From: Nymphalis io
Lineage: Eukaryota; Arthropoda; Insecta; Lepidoptera; Nymphalidae
NCBI RefSeq assembly: GCF_905147045.1
Contig: NC_065895.1
Location: forward strand, 2,175,001-2,239,000
Length of the DNA: 64,000 nt
Direction: 5' to 3'
The position numbers and the translations under genes were made by a program. The notes beneath the pieces were generated by a model that saw nothing but the letters and a program-made list of their open reading frames with translations, had not been told where the DNA came from and made no database searches. Positions 21,460 to 32,350 of this stretch are shown here, piece after piece. The number at the start of each line of letters is the position of its first letter. The first letter of the stretch is position 1.

Positions 21460-23848
21460 TTGCGGTTAATCGTTACTTTTGTAAAAACTGGTGCAGATGC
21501 GCGCGCGCAGGGATTGAAGACGGGGAAGAGGACGGGGGTGATTTTCGGCGAAACGGACGCACCTGCCGCGGCAGCTGGCCGACAGAGATCGAAAAAAGGG
21601 CCAACGACGACCGTTGACTGGTTACATATTGCAACTAAACAAATTGCATTGTTACACGGAACGTTGACACAATAACGCGGCTAGAATATACGCAGTCATT
21701 ATAAAAACCAAAAAACCTCTTGTGAGTCATTAGAACTATGGGGACATTAATGCTCACAAGACTTACACTGTTCACTTAAAATGAGATTCAAAATTAAGAC
21801 GAAGATAAGTATAGAGAATAAATACATTCAATTTGTTTATATAGACGCGTCATAATTCAGGATTGCTAAGATACCGAATAGACTTTCCTTCAAAAATGAA
21901 GGAAGTTGATACTTGTATCTACAAAATTACAATTATATACCTTTCAAAAAAATCAACGTAAACTAATTCAACGCTTTTTTTCAAGCCAAACGTTTTGGGG
22001 GCAAGAATTTGAATGCAACGTTCCATTTGTTTCCATATGTAACGGTTGAATGAAATGATTCTGACGTAAAGCGTCACACACGCACAATTCGATCTTGCGA
22101 CACAAAGGAGTGCGTGCAACAAACACGACTCATAGACGCACAATGCAAGAAGCAATTGCTGGCCGGCAACGAGTATTTATTGTCACCCGTCAGTTTTATG
22201 AATATGCGAGCGTCCGATAAAACGCTCATTTTTCCATATAAAACGCGACGACCACTGATAAATCGCAGACATTTATTGACCTAACTATCCAATGAAAACG
22301 AATAAATATTATCGCACCGACTGGCGCTAGAACTTACTGACTTTTGAGCACGAATTCAACGTTTCATTGTAACATCTCTGTGAAACGAAAATCGGTTCTA
22401 CATACGACACGTGCAATGCACATAGATTTCTGTTCGATTTATTTTTTTCAATTCGTAAGGATCCTTCAAACAAGTAATTAATTCTTTATATGAATACTGC
22501 TTTAGTATTCTGACTTAATTATAAGATATATATTTAATGCTTCAGTTATCCTAATTGGTGAAATATATAGGGAGTCAAATATGAAGCAAGATAGCGCTTT
22601 AAATGATGACTATATAGATGAATAAAATTCGTAGATAACGAGTGTGAAGCGAGACAGCGCTATATTTATCATTACTATATACACATTTGGTGGGCGTCGA
22701 GCTCTAATCGTATTCTTATTACTTTTTACTCGAGCTATCAGTCAACTGGTTGACAAGTGGTTTGTTTTATTGAAGCTTTAACTGAAAAGGAAATTATAAA
22801 TATGGTTATGTGACGTCATAAACATAAACTGCACATTTGTTTGATTAAAACTAGTATCAATAATATTGTTGTAAGTATGATTTAATCAATATTTAGAACT
22901 TTTAAAGTAATATTTGAGAGCATGTAAAGAACTTGTAATTGTTGAAAGAGAATTAATGGAATACGTAGATAGGAACCAATGTTCGCGGTTGAAGCGAAAT
23001 CCGGGCAAGCACCATCGTTTCTTCTTCACCGTTCTCAATTAGTGTCTATAATAAAATTAATATCTTGCTTAGCGTTAAATGAAAACATGTGCCCAATGAA
23101 AGTCAGCAACAAATAGTGGAAGGTGCACCAGAAATTCTCAGCAGTGACCCTTTTAAAAAATATTATTATTTTATCTATGTTCGTAGTTTAATTAAAAACG
23201 TTACGAAGATAATAATTAACGTTCCGTTTCGGACGAGATGTCTGTTGTACATGGCGTAACCACAAGCGACATGCAAGAGTGATGACCGGTGCGGCGATCG
23301 AATACGCGGCCTTGGCAATGATGCGCCGTGATCAGATCGATGATTGCCTCCTACCAGTGATTGATTATACAGTACGATCCGAATGAAACCAATAGGCAAT
23401 TTTTTTATGCAGTGAGTGAATGAATTTGTGTCGACGTCGATAATAGTGAAAGAAAGAAAGACACGTTTTTTATTGCCACACACAAAACAAATAATGACAA
23501 TCGAAATTATACGCATAATGTTCTATGGCAAAATGAGCCAGCTCAAGATAGTCTTAACACAGCAATGGTCCTCAGCTGTCCATTCACCTCGAGAATTACA
23601 CAAAATCGATTGATTATACAAACATTTTGATTAAAAGTAATATTATATGTTGATACAACTAGCGTAACACCGTTAGTCGGTTTTCATAATTATTATTATT
23701 AAAAAAACCCATTAATTTGTAACTATTTTATACGGTAATATTACTATTATTTATAATATTAATTAATATTATTTATTTACCTTCCGCAATGCTTGAAAAC
23801 CAAAAGCAACCTACCTTCAATGGACTATAATTATTTTAATATATATAA
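21460..23848. other. No gene seen; GC-richer patch at 21490-21640
   Basis: The 21490-21640 patch (GCGCGCGCAGGG; ACCTGCCGCGGCAGCTGG) stands out from the AT-rich flank but has no clear exon structure. A remnant of SINE B may lie at about 22985-23110. A second GC-richer patch is at about 23225-23350. Confidence 0.4.
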
Positions 23849-24103
23849 ATGTATTTTAAAAACATTTTTAAATACGATACGTTTATGCAAATCGATCTCT
23901 CTTTTCCCGATAATTACCTTAGTTCCAACATCTCTAATACGTTCAGAACTGGTTTAAGATTAAAGAGAAAGTGCTCAAATGAAGTCATAAAAGCATTAAA
24001 GCAAGCCGAAACGGCGTTACATTACAAATACGGAGACGATGATCCGTTGAACTGTTCCATAGGAACAAACACGAACTCACCACGGAACACGATCCTCAAA
24101 TGA
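23849..24103 (+). CDS. Uncertain small open frame (84 codons)
   Basis: I do not recognise this protein. The later part (TGLRLKRKCSNEVIKALKQA, ETALHYKYGDDDPLN) has mixed, soluble-protein-like composition and is less AT-biased than most open frames here, so it could be a real short gene or a terminal exon. The first 20 codons look like AT-rich filler, so the true start or a splice acceptor may lie inside. No known domain, signal peptide or membrane segment. It could equally be chance. Confidence 0.2.
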   Translation: MYFKNIFKYDTFMQIDLSFPDNYLSSNISNTFRTGLRLKRKCSNEVIKALKQAETALHYKYGDDDPLNCSIGTNTNSPRNTILK

Positions 24104-27100
24104 CAGAATTTGATATGCGACATTGTATATAATAATGATAACATTAAAAGGATACACGGATCAAAATAGCGTATCGCCGTATGGAGGTTTCGACATTACA
24201 CGATTGAGTTACGAAGTGATCTCTGACAGAATAGCACCGCTGTTGCAGCATGAAAGTGAGGCTGACGTGTAGCGCATTCCAATGTCGCCGGCTTATCTCT
24301 TACGCAATTCTGAACTTGAACTGGCGATCGACGCGATCGTGACAACCGATCGATATCGGACGGACGAACGTTAGAACGATACGAACGATTCCGAACGCAC
24401 ACGCTCGTTTCACACCGCTGATCTGAAATATCCTTGACGGCGTTTGATAAATTACTTTGACATTAAGGAAATATGTTTTATAGATTATTTTTGATATTTT
24501 TGCGCGTTCGTATTCGTCCATAATCCATGTTATATGCATTTGAGTTGTCGTGTATTTTTTATTAGAACGTTCTCCGATTAGTTCAGCGTTGATTGGTTAA
24601 TTTTTTTTAGGTAGTGTGAGTTACATATATTTTTTAAATAAACCATACACATTTAAAATACAATTTTAATCAATAAGTTTAATATTTTATCAAATCTATG
24701 ATATCAAATTTACATTACTTCTTATTTAGGTAACATATTATATGTTTCACTTTCATTATTATAACAATGTCATAACTCTCGTTATATATAAACATATAAA
24801 GCTGTTCATTTTTTAATTAAAACATACAAAAGGATAAAGTTTAGGTTGTTAAATTGCTGACGTAACAAATTATGCGAAATGCATGAAATCAACGAGTTTA
24901 CAAACGCAATAATATGTACAGAGTAATTCAACTATAGAGAGTATCTAAAATTTATTTAAAAAAAAACTTTACTTTTTGTATATTATAGTAAATATTTTCA
25001 TCGTATCCAGGAGCTTGCAAATACCGGGATGAAAATTTTAGTAGCTTTATCCGCTATTAAATATCACAGTAATAGTCAAGTTTTATTGCATAGAACTGGC
25101 ATTAAGGCCTAAAATTAATAACATAAATAAACCGACTTAACAAAATAATATACACGTAAGTTTCCGTTACATAAGCAGGTACCCTGTGGATCACCGGACA
25201 ATAGAGTCAGGGATAGAGGGATGATGAACGCGTTGCAATCAAGATTTAAATTAGAAATCCGAGCCGTTCATTGTGTTTCAAGTGACTTTTAGTGGGGCGA
25301 GTTAATTATATCCTTGTGTTTGAAGGGTTAGTGACGGCTGTTCGGTACTCATACGTTCCGTTTGTACTGTTTACAATACATTCTACTTTAATAACTTAAT
25401 ACAGTGCTTTTAATATAAAACAAACATATATTAATTTTCATATTAAAATATGACGAGGTATTACGCTGGTCATGTTTATTTGTAAAAAAAAATTACCATA
25501 TGCACAATATAAAAGCGCATTTGCAATTTCAGGCCTAAGTTACTCACGATTCCCGTTCATTTACCAAAAACTATATTATCTGCGCAGCAACTCATATCTA
25601 ATTTCTGAACGCATCTGACATAAAGATATCCGTCAAATCTTCGAGCAGCGCTTAATGCACGTGAGCTCCAAATAGAATGCCAAACTAAAATAATGTAAGT
25701 AACTCCGCAACTTAATGATAATGAACGTTTCAAATTCAAAATGAAAATGCTGTTTAATTTAAAAGTCAGTATATTCAATATTGAAATTGTGAGCGACATT
25801 CACAATCCAGAGATATGATTTGCACCGACGATCGTACAAGATTACAATCACAAAAGGCCGAGTCTTACTGATGTTACAAACGTAAAACGAGCTGCATACG
25901 AAGCGAGAAGAAGCATCTTTACAAAAATCCTCTCCGTTTTACGCTAATTTTTTTTTAAACTAATTATTAAAAAGCCTAATTTTATAACTAATTATTATTA
26001 ATGTTTTCAATAAATTATTAACCCTTTTAATTGTACAGAAAACTTGTGTTCGGGGTTTAGACGATTATAGATCAGAGTACAGGATCGATCGATCTATTCG
26101 ATGCTTCAAATGAATATGATTTTATATAATACAACATTTCGGTGAGCGAAATAATTTTTCGACTGACTGAAATTGTCTGTCAAACGTATAAATAATAGCG
26201 AGGGGGTTGTTTGTTCGCGTTATGTAATGAGTTTCAACACATTGTATGTTGCATTGCTTCGTAAAGTGCATAAAATATAACCTTGAAATAAAATGTTACA
26301 GAAAAATTATAAACCAAAACGAAAATGTTATCGTTCAAAATTTAAAATAAGTTGTAATCAACAATCTAAATACGTCTCTATTTCCACACTGTATAATATG
26401 CAGATCGAGAGATCGGAATGTCCAGCCGGGACGCACCTGCCGGGGCGCGTGCGCAGCCAACACGCCGATACATTACACTCGATAGCGAATTTCGATACAG
26501 TTAATAATTTATTGGAATAACACCGCAATCGCTGTGAGCGATATTAATTATTGCAATGGGAGCTTGTTTACAAACATTTCTCTTTGTTATGGAAGAGTTT
26601 TCGAGTCAATGGGAATATTTATTTGTTGCCCGAAGGATTTTAAAGGCAAACACGATGTATTTATTATGTATATTCAGAGAACAATTTTATTTTATATGCA
26701 ATACTAGTGATGTATTACTTTCGACGTCGTATCGATAAGATTTTTCGTAGAATTTTTTAAAATCACATTTTATATATAGTAGATAATTTGAAAAACATTT
26801 TATGTATATCGTTATTTCCGTAAAGTATTTATAAATATAATTAAGCTTGAATGTTTCGTTAGTCTAGTGCCTATCTTATACGATATATATTTCGGACAAA
26901 GCAGGTACAGCAGACAAAGTCCGAGCTACATATAAAATATACAAATATATCTATAATATTAGCAAAACTAATGATTTATATAAGTTTTGTTTCAGTCTAA
27001 TAAAACCTATTCAATATAAACGTATGTATGTATGACCTAACTCTGTAACCAAGGCGATAACAAACACGGAACAAGCAATTGGCAACGATCACTCGCTTGC

Positions 27101-27164
27101 CGATAAATGCACAATAGAATAAATACAAGGCTGACGCATTACTAATGCATCTGCTAATATAGTG
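24104..27164. other. No gene seen; two GC-richer patches
   Basis: 24180-24420 is rich in CGATCG/CGATCGAT-type words and lacks a known repeat. 26405-26470 carries GACGCACCTGCCGGGGCGCG. The remainder is AT-rich without recognised features. Confidence 0.4.
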
Positions 27165-27412
27165 ATAACATTTTTTTTTATAAAAAATAGGTAGGCGGCG
27201 CGGACGGGCGTATGATCCATCTTTTGGTCAGTGGTCACCACCGCTTACAGACATTGGCGCTGTAAGAAGTCTCTTATAGAGTTACACTGGCTCACTCACC
27301 CTTCAAAGCGGAACACAACATTACTAAGTGCTTCTGCTCGGCTGTGGAATCAGTGAGTGGTATTTACTCAGACGGGTTTGCACTAAGCCCTACCACCCAG
27401 TGACCTATCATT
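27165..27412 (-). repeat. Family D repeat, diverged copy
   Basis: The T-run start and the blocks GTCAGTGGTCACCA, CTCACTCACCCTTCAAAGCG and AAGCCCTACCACC match the complement of the family D sequence. Confidence 0.72.
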
Positions 27413-27435
27413 ACCTATTGCTAAAATACTCTTAC

Positions 27436-27668
27436 AATATCACGAGTGATCTGAACCGACGATTTTGGGTTCAAATCCGGACAAGCACCACTGAGTTAAA
27501 AGCTTAAAACATCGTTAGAAAACCTCTAGGTATCGGATGAAATTCTGCTACATCTGCCAGACAAACCACAATGGAGCAGAGTGTTAGGTTAAGTTATAAG
27601 CAGCAATTATTCTTAAGATAAGGAGTCCTTTGCCCAGCAGTGGGGAAATATACTGACTATTACTGTTA
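27436..27668 (+). mobile_element. SINE family B, old decayed copy
   Basis: The blocks ACGATTTTGGGTTCAAATCC, GGACAAGCACCACTGAG and GCCCAGCAGTGGGGAAATA are in family B order but heavily mutated; the A box is lost. Confidence 0.68.
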
Positions 27669-28587
27669 TCGTAGAGTTTTGGGGTTCGGCTGGTTAGAGA
27701 CCAATCAATACTCTTCATTGTACACCAACAAATTTAGAGATAAAAATACATAAAAGAAAGTTGTATATGAGGCGGCCGTATCTCTAAGACAGCGATTTCT
27801 TCCAGGCAAGCTTAATGCACTTATGCTAATTTCAAATTTCTATGTTCAATCGTCTACAGCGAGCCACTGTTATTGCTGGTATGGAAACCATTAAATCCGT
27901 GGCTGGTAACGCGTTGAATACATCAATTATAAGAATTTTCTTATGAATCAACTGTTTTACAATGTCATAAAGCAAAAGACACGTCATCAACAGCTGACAC
28001 ATTGGCCGGCCCGCACTATTGTTTACACGTCTACTGAAATATATAAAATAAACTTTTAATGAGTAAATACTAATAAAATGTCTTACTTGAAATTTTATAC
28101 TTAATGATTTTTTTGGAAATCTGAACCCTATAAGCTTAATAAAAAAAATTGTTCTATAATTATTAAGAGATTGTAAGTACGAACTCGTTGCCTAGATGTA
28201 AGTTTAAAATATCTTAAAATTTATTCTGCACGTGGACATATTAATGATAATATCAGATTAATATTAACTAATAATATATATTTAATAAATTCCTCTTACT
28301 ACGGCTAGGAATTTGTCACAGCGGTACACTTGCCCGTGTCAAGGTTGGCGGGTTCAGCTCGGCTTGCAAGTGGGACTTGGAAATTAATCGACATTTGAAA
28401 ATTAGTATGCAAATTCGATAGACGGTCGTATACAAGGATTTTGTAATAACTTGGTATAAATGAGCTGACGTATACAGTCAACTGCATAACTTTTAAAGTA
28501 ATTTATAGCAGATAATTTTTTCCAAACTTTTATTCAACTTGGAACGTCTGTTAATTGGTTTAGATTAAATCCGGCTATATTAGAACC
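27669..28587. other. No gene seen
   Basis: AT-rich unique-looking DNA. I see no exon, RNA gene or clear repeat in it. Confidence 0.4.
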
Positions 28588-28898
28588 GAGATGGCCCAGT
28601 GGTAAGAACGCGTGAATCTTAACCGATGATCGTGGGTTCAAGCCCGGGAAAGCACCACTGAATTTTCATGTGCTTAAGTGCATTGTGATTATATGTAATT
28701 CATCTCATGCTTTACGGTGAAGGCAAACATCGTGAGGAAACCTGCATGCGTCTATTTTCACTGAAATTCTGCCACATGTGTATTCCACCAACCCGCATTG
28801 GAGCAGCGTGGTGGAATAAACTCCAAACTTTCTCCTCAAAAAGAGGAGAGGAGGCCTTTAGCCCAGCAGTGTGACATTCACAGGCTGTTACGGTACGG
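28588..28898 (+). mobile_element. SINE family B, full length
   Basis: It begins CCGAGATGGCCCAGTGGTAA, keeps A and B boxes, and ends CAGGCTGTTACGGTACGGTT. The tail has short GTTACGGTAC-type repeats, unlike the 6176 copy and like the 56182 copy. Confidence 0.87.
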
Positions 28899-31800
28899 TT
28901 ACGGTATATTAGAACCGCTACGACTTATCCTACCGAGTTTAAATTTCACAAATTTCGATGACAATGCAGTATTCACGCCCAAAATTAGCTCCAGACGAAG
29001 CAACTCCACAATGATCGTTGCGCAGTTGACGTCTGGAGACAGCAACAACATAGACATGGAATATTGTATTTAAAAAAAAGTTTGTCCTTAAAAAATATTT
29101 TATACCAATGATTTACTTTATTGATATGTCTAAAACTTATTTGATAGAACATTAAAAAATAATTTTCAATCTATTTGAGCAATTTATTTAATGTTTTGCT
29201 GAACTACATGTTTTGATTTATTGTCGTATTGCCTTTTGTATAATTAATTTATGAACCAATGATTCATTATATCAATTATTTTTTATTAAAGTAACTTGTT
29301 TTTTATGCGTTTATGATTATAACTTTGATCAAAGTATAATGAATAAATAGTTACGTGTACGCGACAAGTCACTTAGAAATTTTATAAACTTTGTTTTATT
29401 TTGTAAATAATATTTTACTCGTGTAAGTTTACCATGAATTAAGTTGAAGGATGATCAAATTGAATAAAACAATCACAAAGATGACAGGATTAATTGTTAT
29501 ATTTAAATGACTGTACCACCGATGCTATAAACAAACATTACGTTATTTGAACAAATTTATGGCTAGTCTAGATTATATTTAAGATATAGAAAGATGGAGT
29601 CAATATGGATATATGAAAAATAGGTACTAATCATAGCTGAGGTTTAGAATTTAAAGTTACTAATATTGGTAGGTAATCAAATTAAAGCCGATCAATAATT
29701 TTTCGATCCTAAGATCGAAAAATTATTGATCGGCTAAATAATGAGATGCAAATAGCTCGTGAATATTAAGATTGAATTATTCACGTCGGCAAAGCTCAAG
29801 CGGTGCGTGGGCGATCTATTAATTATGGTCGGTCCGCTTCCGTGGCTGCGCCCGCGCATCGCTGTTGTTCAGCGAGATCGTTAGGTGCTCACTTTGTTGT
29901 CGAGAACGATTTGTTATGACTCAATGTGTTGCTACTTCTGCGCTTCATATTAACGTTTTATATATTTAAGAAGTTAATGTAAATAAGTATCGTATATATA
30001 ATATTATAAAAATAAACGCACGATAGACACAAATTATTATTTAGACCAAAGTAATAAGTTATATTCGTATTATCATACACATATCATTATATGAAATATT
30101 ATTTTTAAAGTTGTGTAAGGTATAATACTATAGGAATTCATACTTTCAGTTTTTAAGTTAACTCTATGCGAGAGTCAAATATTTTTAGTTAAGATAATAA
30201 TAAAATACTTTTATAGCTTCTTATAGTTTGCTTGGCATTTATTCGAAATTCAAAGAGATTCAAGTACTTAAAGTCAATTACATAAATTCTTCAGATGCAA
30301 TAAACAATCAGATAGATTATATCTTCGAATGAAGCGCCTCATACAATAGTGATCGAGCACCACTTAAGTTCAGGGTCTGTCCTGCTCAATTCATACATAC
30401 ATTGTAAGGTTTCTCCGCACAATTACGAGTAAAACCGGACCAAATAAATGCCTCGGTCATCGTCATTGCACGGAGATGTGCCTAACTGATAAGTCACGTG
30501 ATACAGACAGCCTCTCTAGACTGAGTGGAGTGACCCGAGGTAGGCGCAGGACCAAGAATCTAGAATCAGACCGTTTAGGAAATCGGATTATTGAATTTAT
30601 TCTCTATCATGCTTAAGGATTTTTATCATTTTGCAAACATCTTATAATATAGGTACATTAAGTAGAATCTACAATCCGAACTGCAGTTAACTTTAAATTT
30701 AAATTAAACTCGTAAGAATTTACTCCAATGATTTGAATATTTTGATTTTTATGTCAATTTACAGGTAAATATCCTGTATCAATCAAAAATCAAGTAAAGT
30801 ATATTTATTCCAAGTTTTCAAATAAACCATTAATAAGCATTGGTATTTTAATACACAATCAATGAATAAGTATCAGGACAGTAGAACCGGCAAGAAACTA
30901 AGTATTTCAAAAAAATAACAATTTTAATAATTGCCGTTTTCAAATGGCTATCACGATCCCGCTGAGAAACATTTAGAGTCAAGTGTAAAATGCTAAGTTT
31001 TGAGGACAAAAGTGGCACTCGCCTTACCCTCAGAGGACGCACTTCTCATCGAGTGCTCGTGTTTCTCAGGGGGACGTCTCGGGGTAGTCAAGGGGATGAT
31101 ATTTATTATTGTCATTTTTTAGCTTGTAATATGATATAAAACGATTAGGTATAAATATATTTTGTATGGTATGTGTGTGTAAGTATAAAAAATATTTTCT
31201 AACTCAAAGGTTGACTGTCCAGAAATATATGTGTCCTTTGGTGCTGTTATATATTCAATATAATGTGTTTAATATCTCCAAAACGTTTTATATATATATT
31301 TTGGTAATCCAACAGTTAATATACATACCTAATATATTATATATTATGTATTTTATTTAATGTAACTAAAACCAAAATATGATTAAACAATTAAATGGAA
31401 TGTAATATAACAAAAACTAATCATAAATTAATTAATTACCAGTTCATTATATATTCTAGAAGTAAAACTAAAATAAATATAATGAGTTAAATAAATAAAT
31501 ATAATTATAATACTTCATTCAGTGACTGAGAAAACACGAAATTAAAAAAAAAATAGCTCGCCGGTTAATTTTGTGATATATTTACATTCTCAAAAAAATT
31601 ATATGTTCAAGGTTCTATTGTCTCATTTTTCATTAATATATGGTTTAAAACCACGTGAGATCATTTTAGACTATAAGCCGTTACAATAAGTCGGTCGAAT
31701 ATTCTGTTTATAAATAATTTACCATGTTTGCATCTACATAGTACTCAGTTAAATGGCCGGTCGTCTATTAACTAGGCGAGCGCTGCTAATTAAGAAAACC

Positions 31801-31959
31801 TGGCTGTTCTCTACAAAGGACGCTAGAAAGCTGCGCGTGCGACGGCTAATGTATGACCGGCTGATCATGACGCCCCGAGCACCAATAATACTAAACTGTA
31901 ATTAAACTTAGTTTTACTCATCGTAAACACTAATTTAAAATATTTAACGTTGATTTTAG
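28899..31959. other. No gene seen; perfect hairpin and GC-richer patches
   Basis: It contains the 23-bp inverted repeat at 29686-29735, a GC-richer patch at about 29785-29890, and another at about 31755-31890 (GGCGAGCGCTGCTAATTAAG). No exon was recognised. Confidence 0.45.
29686..29735. repeat. Perfect 23-bp inverted repeat with 4-nt loop
   Basis: The left arm 29686-29708 (AGCCGATCAATAATTTTTCG plus ATC) and right arm 29713-29735 are exact reverse complements, separated by CTAA. Transcribed RNA would form a perfect hairpin. The flanks are not complementary beyond the arms, and no transposase or target-site duplication is evident. Confidence 0.93.
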
Positions 31960-32350
31960 TATTAAAGGCAATTGACTGCCTCGTTGGTCTAGTGGCTTGA
32001 TATAAGGCCGCAGATCTGGAGGTCCCGGGTTCAATCCCCAGGTCGGGCCAATAAAAAGTTATTGGGTTTTTCTGTCAGAAAATTCTCAGTAGCAGCCCGG
32101 AGTCTGGAAATTGGAAGTGTGTACACTCCCATGCCTCGGAAAGCACGTAAAGCTGTTGGTCCTGCGTCTTAACTTTTTCCGGTCGTGTCGGATTGCCGTC
32201 CCATCGGATTATGAGAGTTAGGGAATAGAGAGTGCACCTGTGTTTGCCCACACACTTGTGCACTATAATATCTCCTGCGTAGTTGGCAAATCTCTCTTGA
32301 GATTGGCCGCCGTGGCCGAAATCGGTCTGGAGGACATTATTAAAGGCAAT
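31960..32350. repeat. Target-site duplication of the family A SINE
   Basis: TATTAAAGGCAAT at 31960-31972 is repeated exactly at 32338-32350, directly abutting both ends of the SINE. Confidence 0.9.
31973..32337 (+). mobile_element. tRNA-derived SINE, family A, full length with target-site duplication
   Basis: The 365-bp element is flanked by an exact 13-bp direct repeat TATTAAAGGCAAT (31960-31972 and 32338-32350). The head has box A in GGTCTAGTGGC and box B GGGTTCAATCC. The body matches 541-903 and it ends GGTCTGGAGGACAT. The perfect duplication and intact Pol III boxes point to a fairly recent insertion. Confidence 0.93.

Noticed and set aside
23783..23941. Candidate - strand start exons for the kinase (donors near 23783 and 23931)
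   Set aside because: Splice phase fits, but the encoded residues do not look like the expected kinase N-terminus, one has no Met, and the second overlaps a better + strand open frame.
24300..24539. - strand frame ending QFKFRIA considered as kinase N-terminus
   Set aside because: The donor phase would fit, but the joined residues would lack the Arg expected before GKF and show no kinase glycine-loop start.
21555..26442. 14-bp word GGACGCACCTGCCG shared by 21555-21568 and 26429-26442
   Set aside because: Several chance 14-bp matches are expected when 64 kb is compared with itself; both patches are GC-rich, but this is not enough to claim a shared element.
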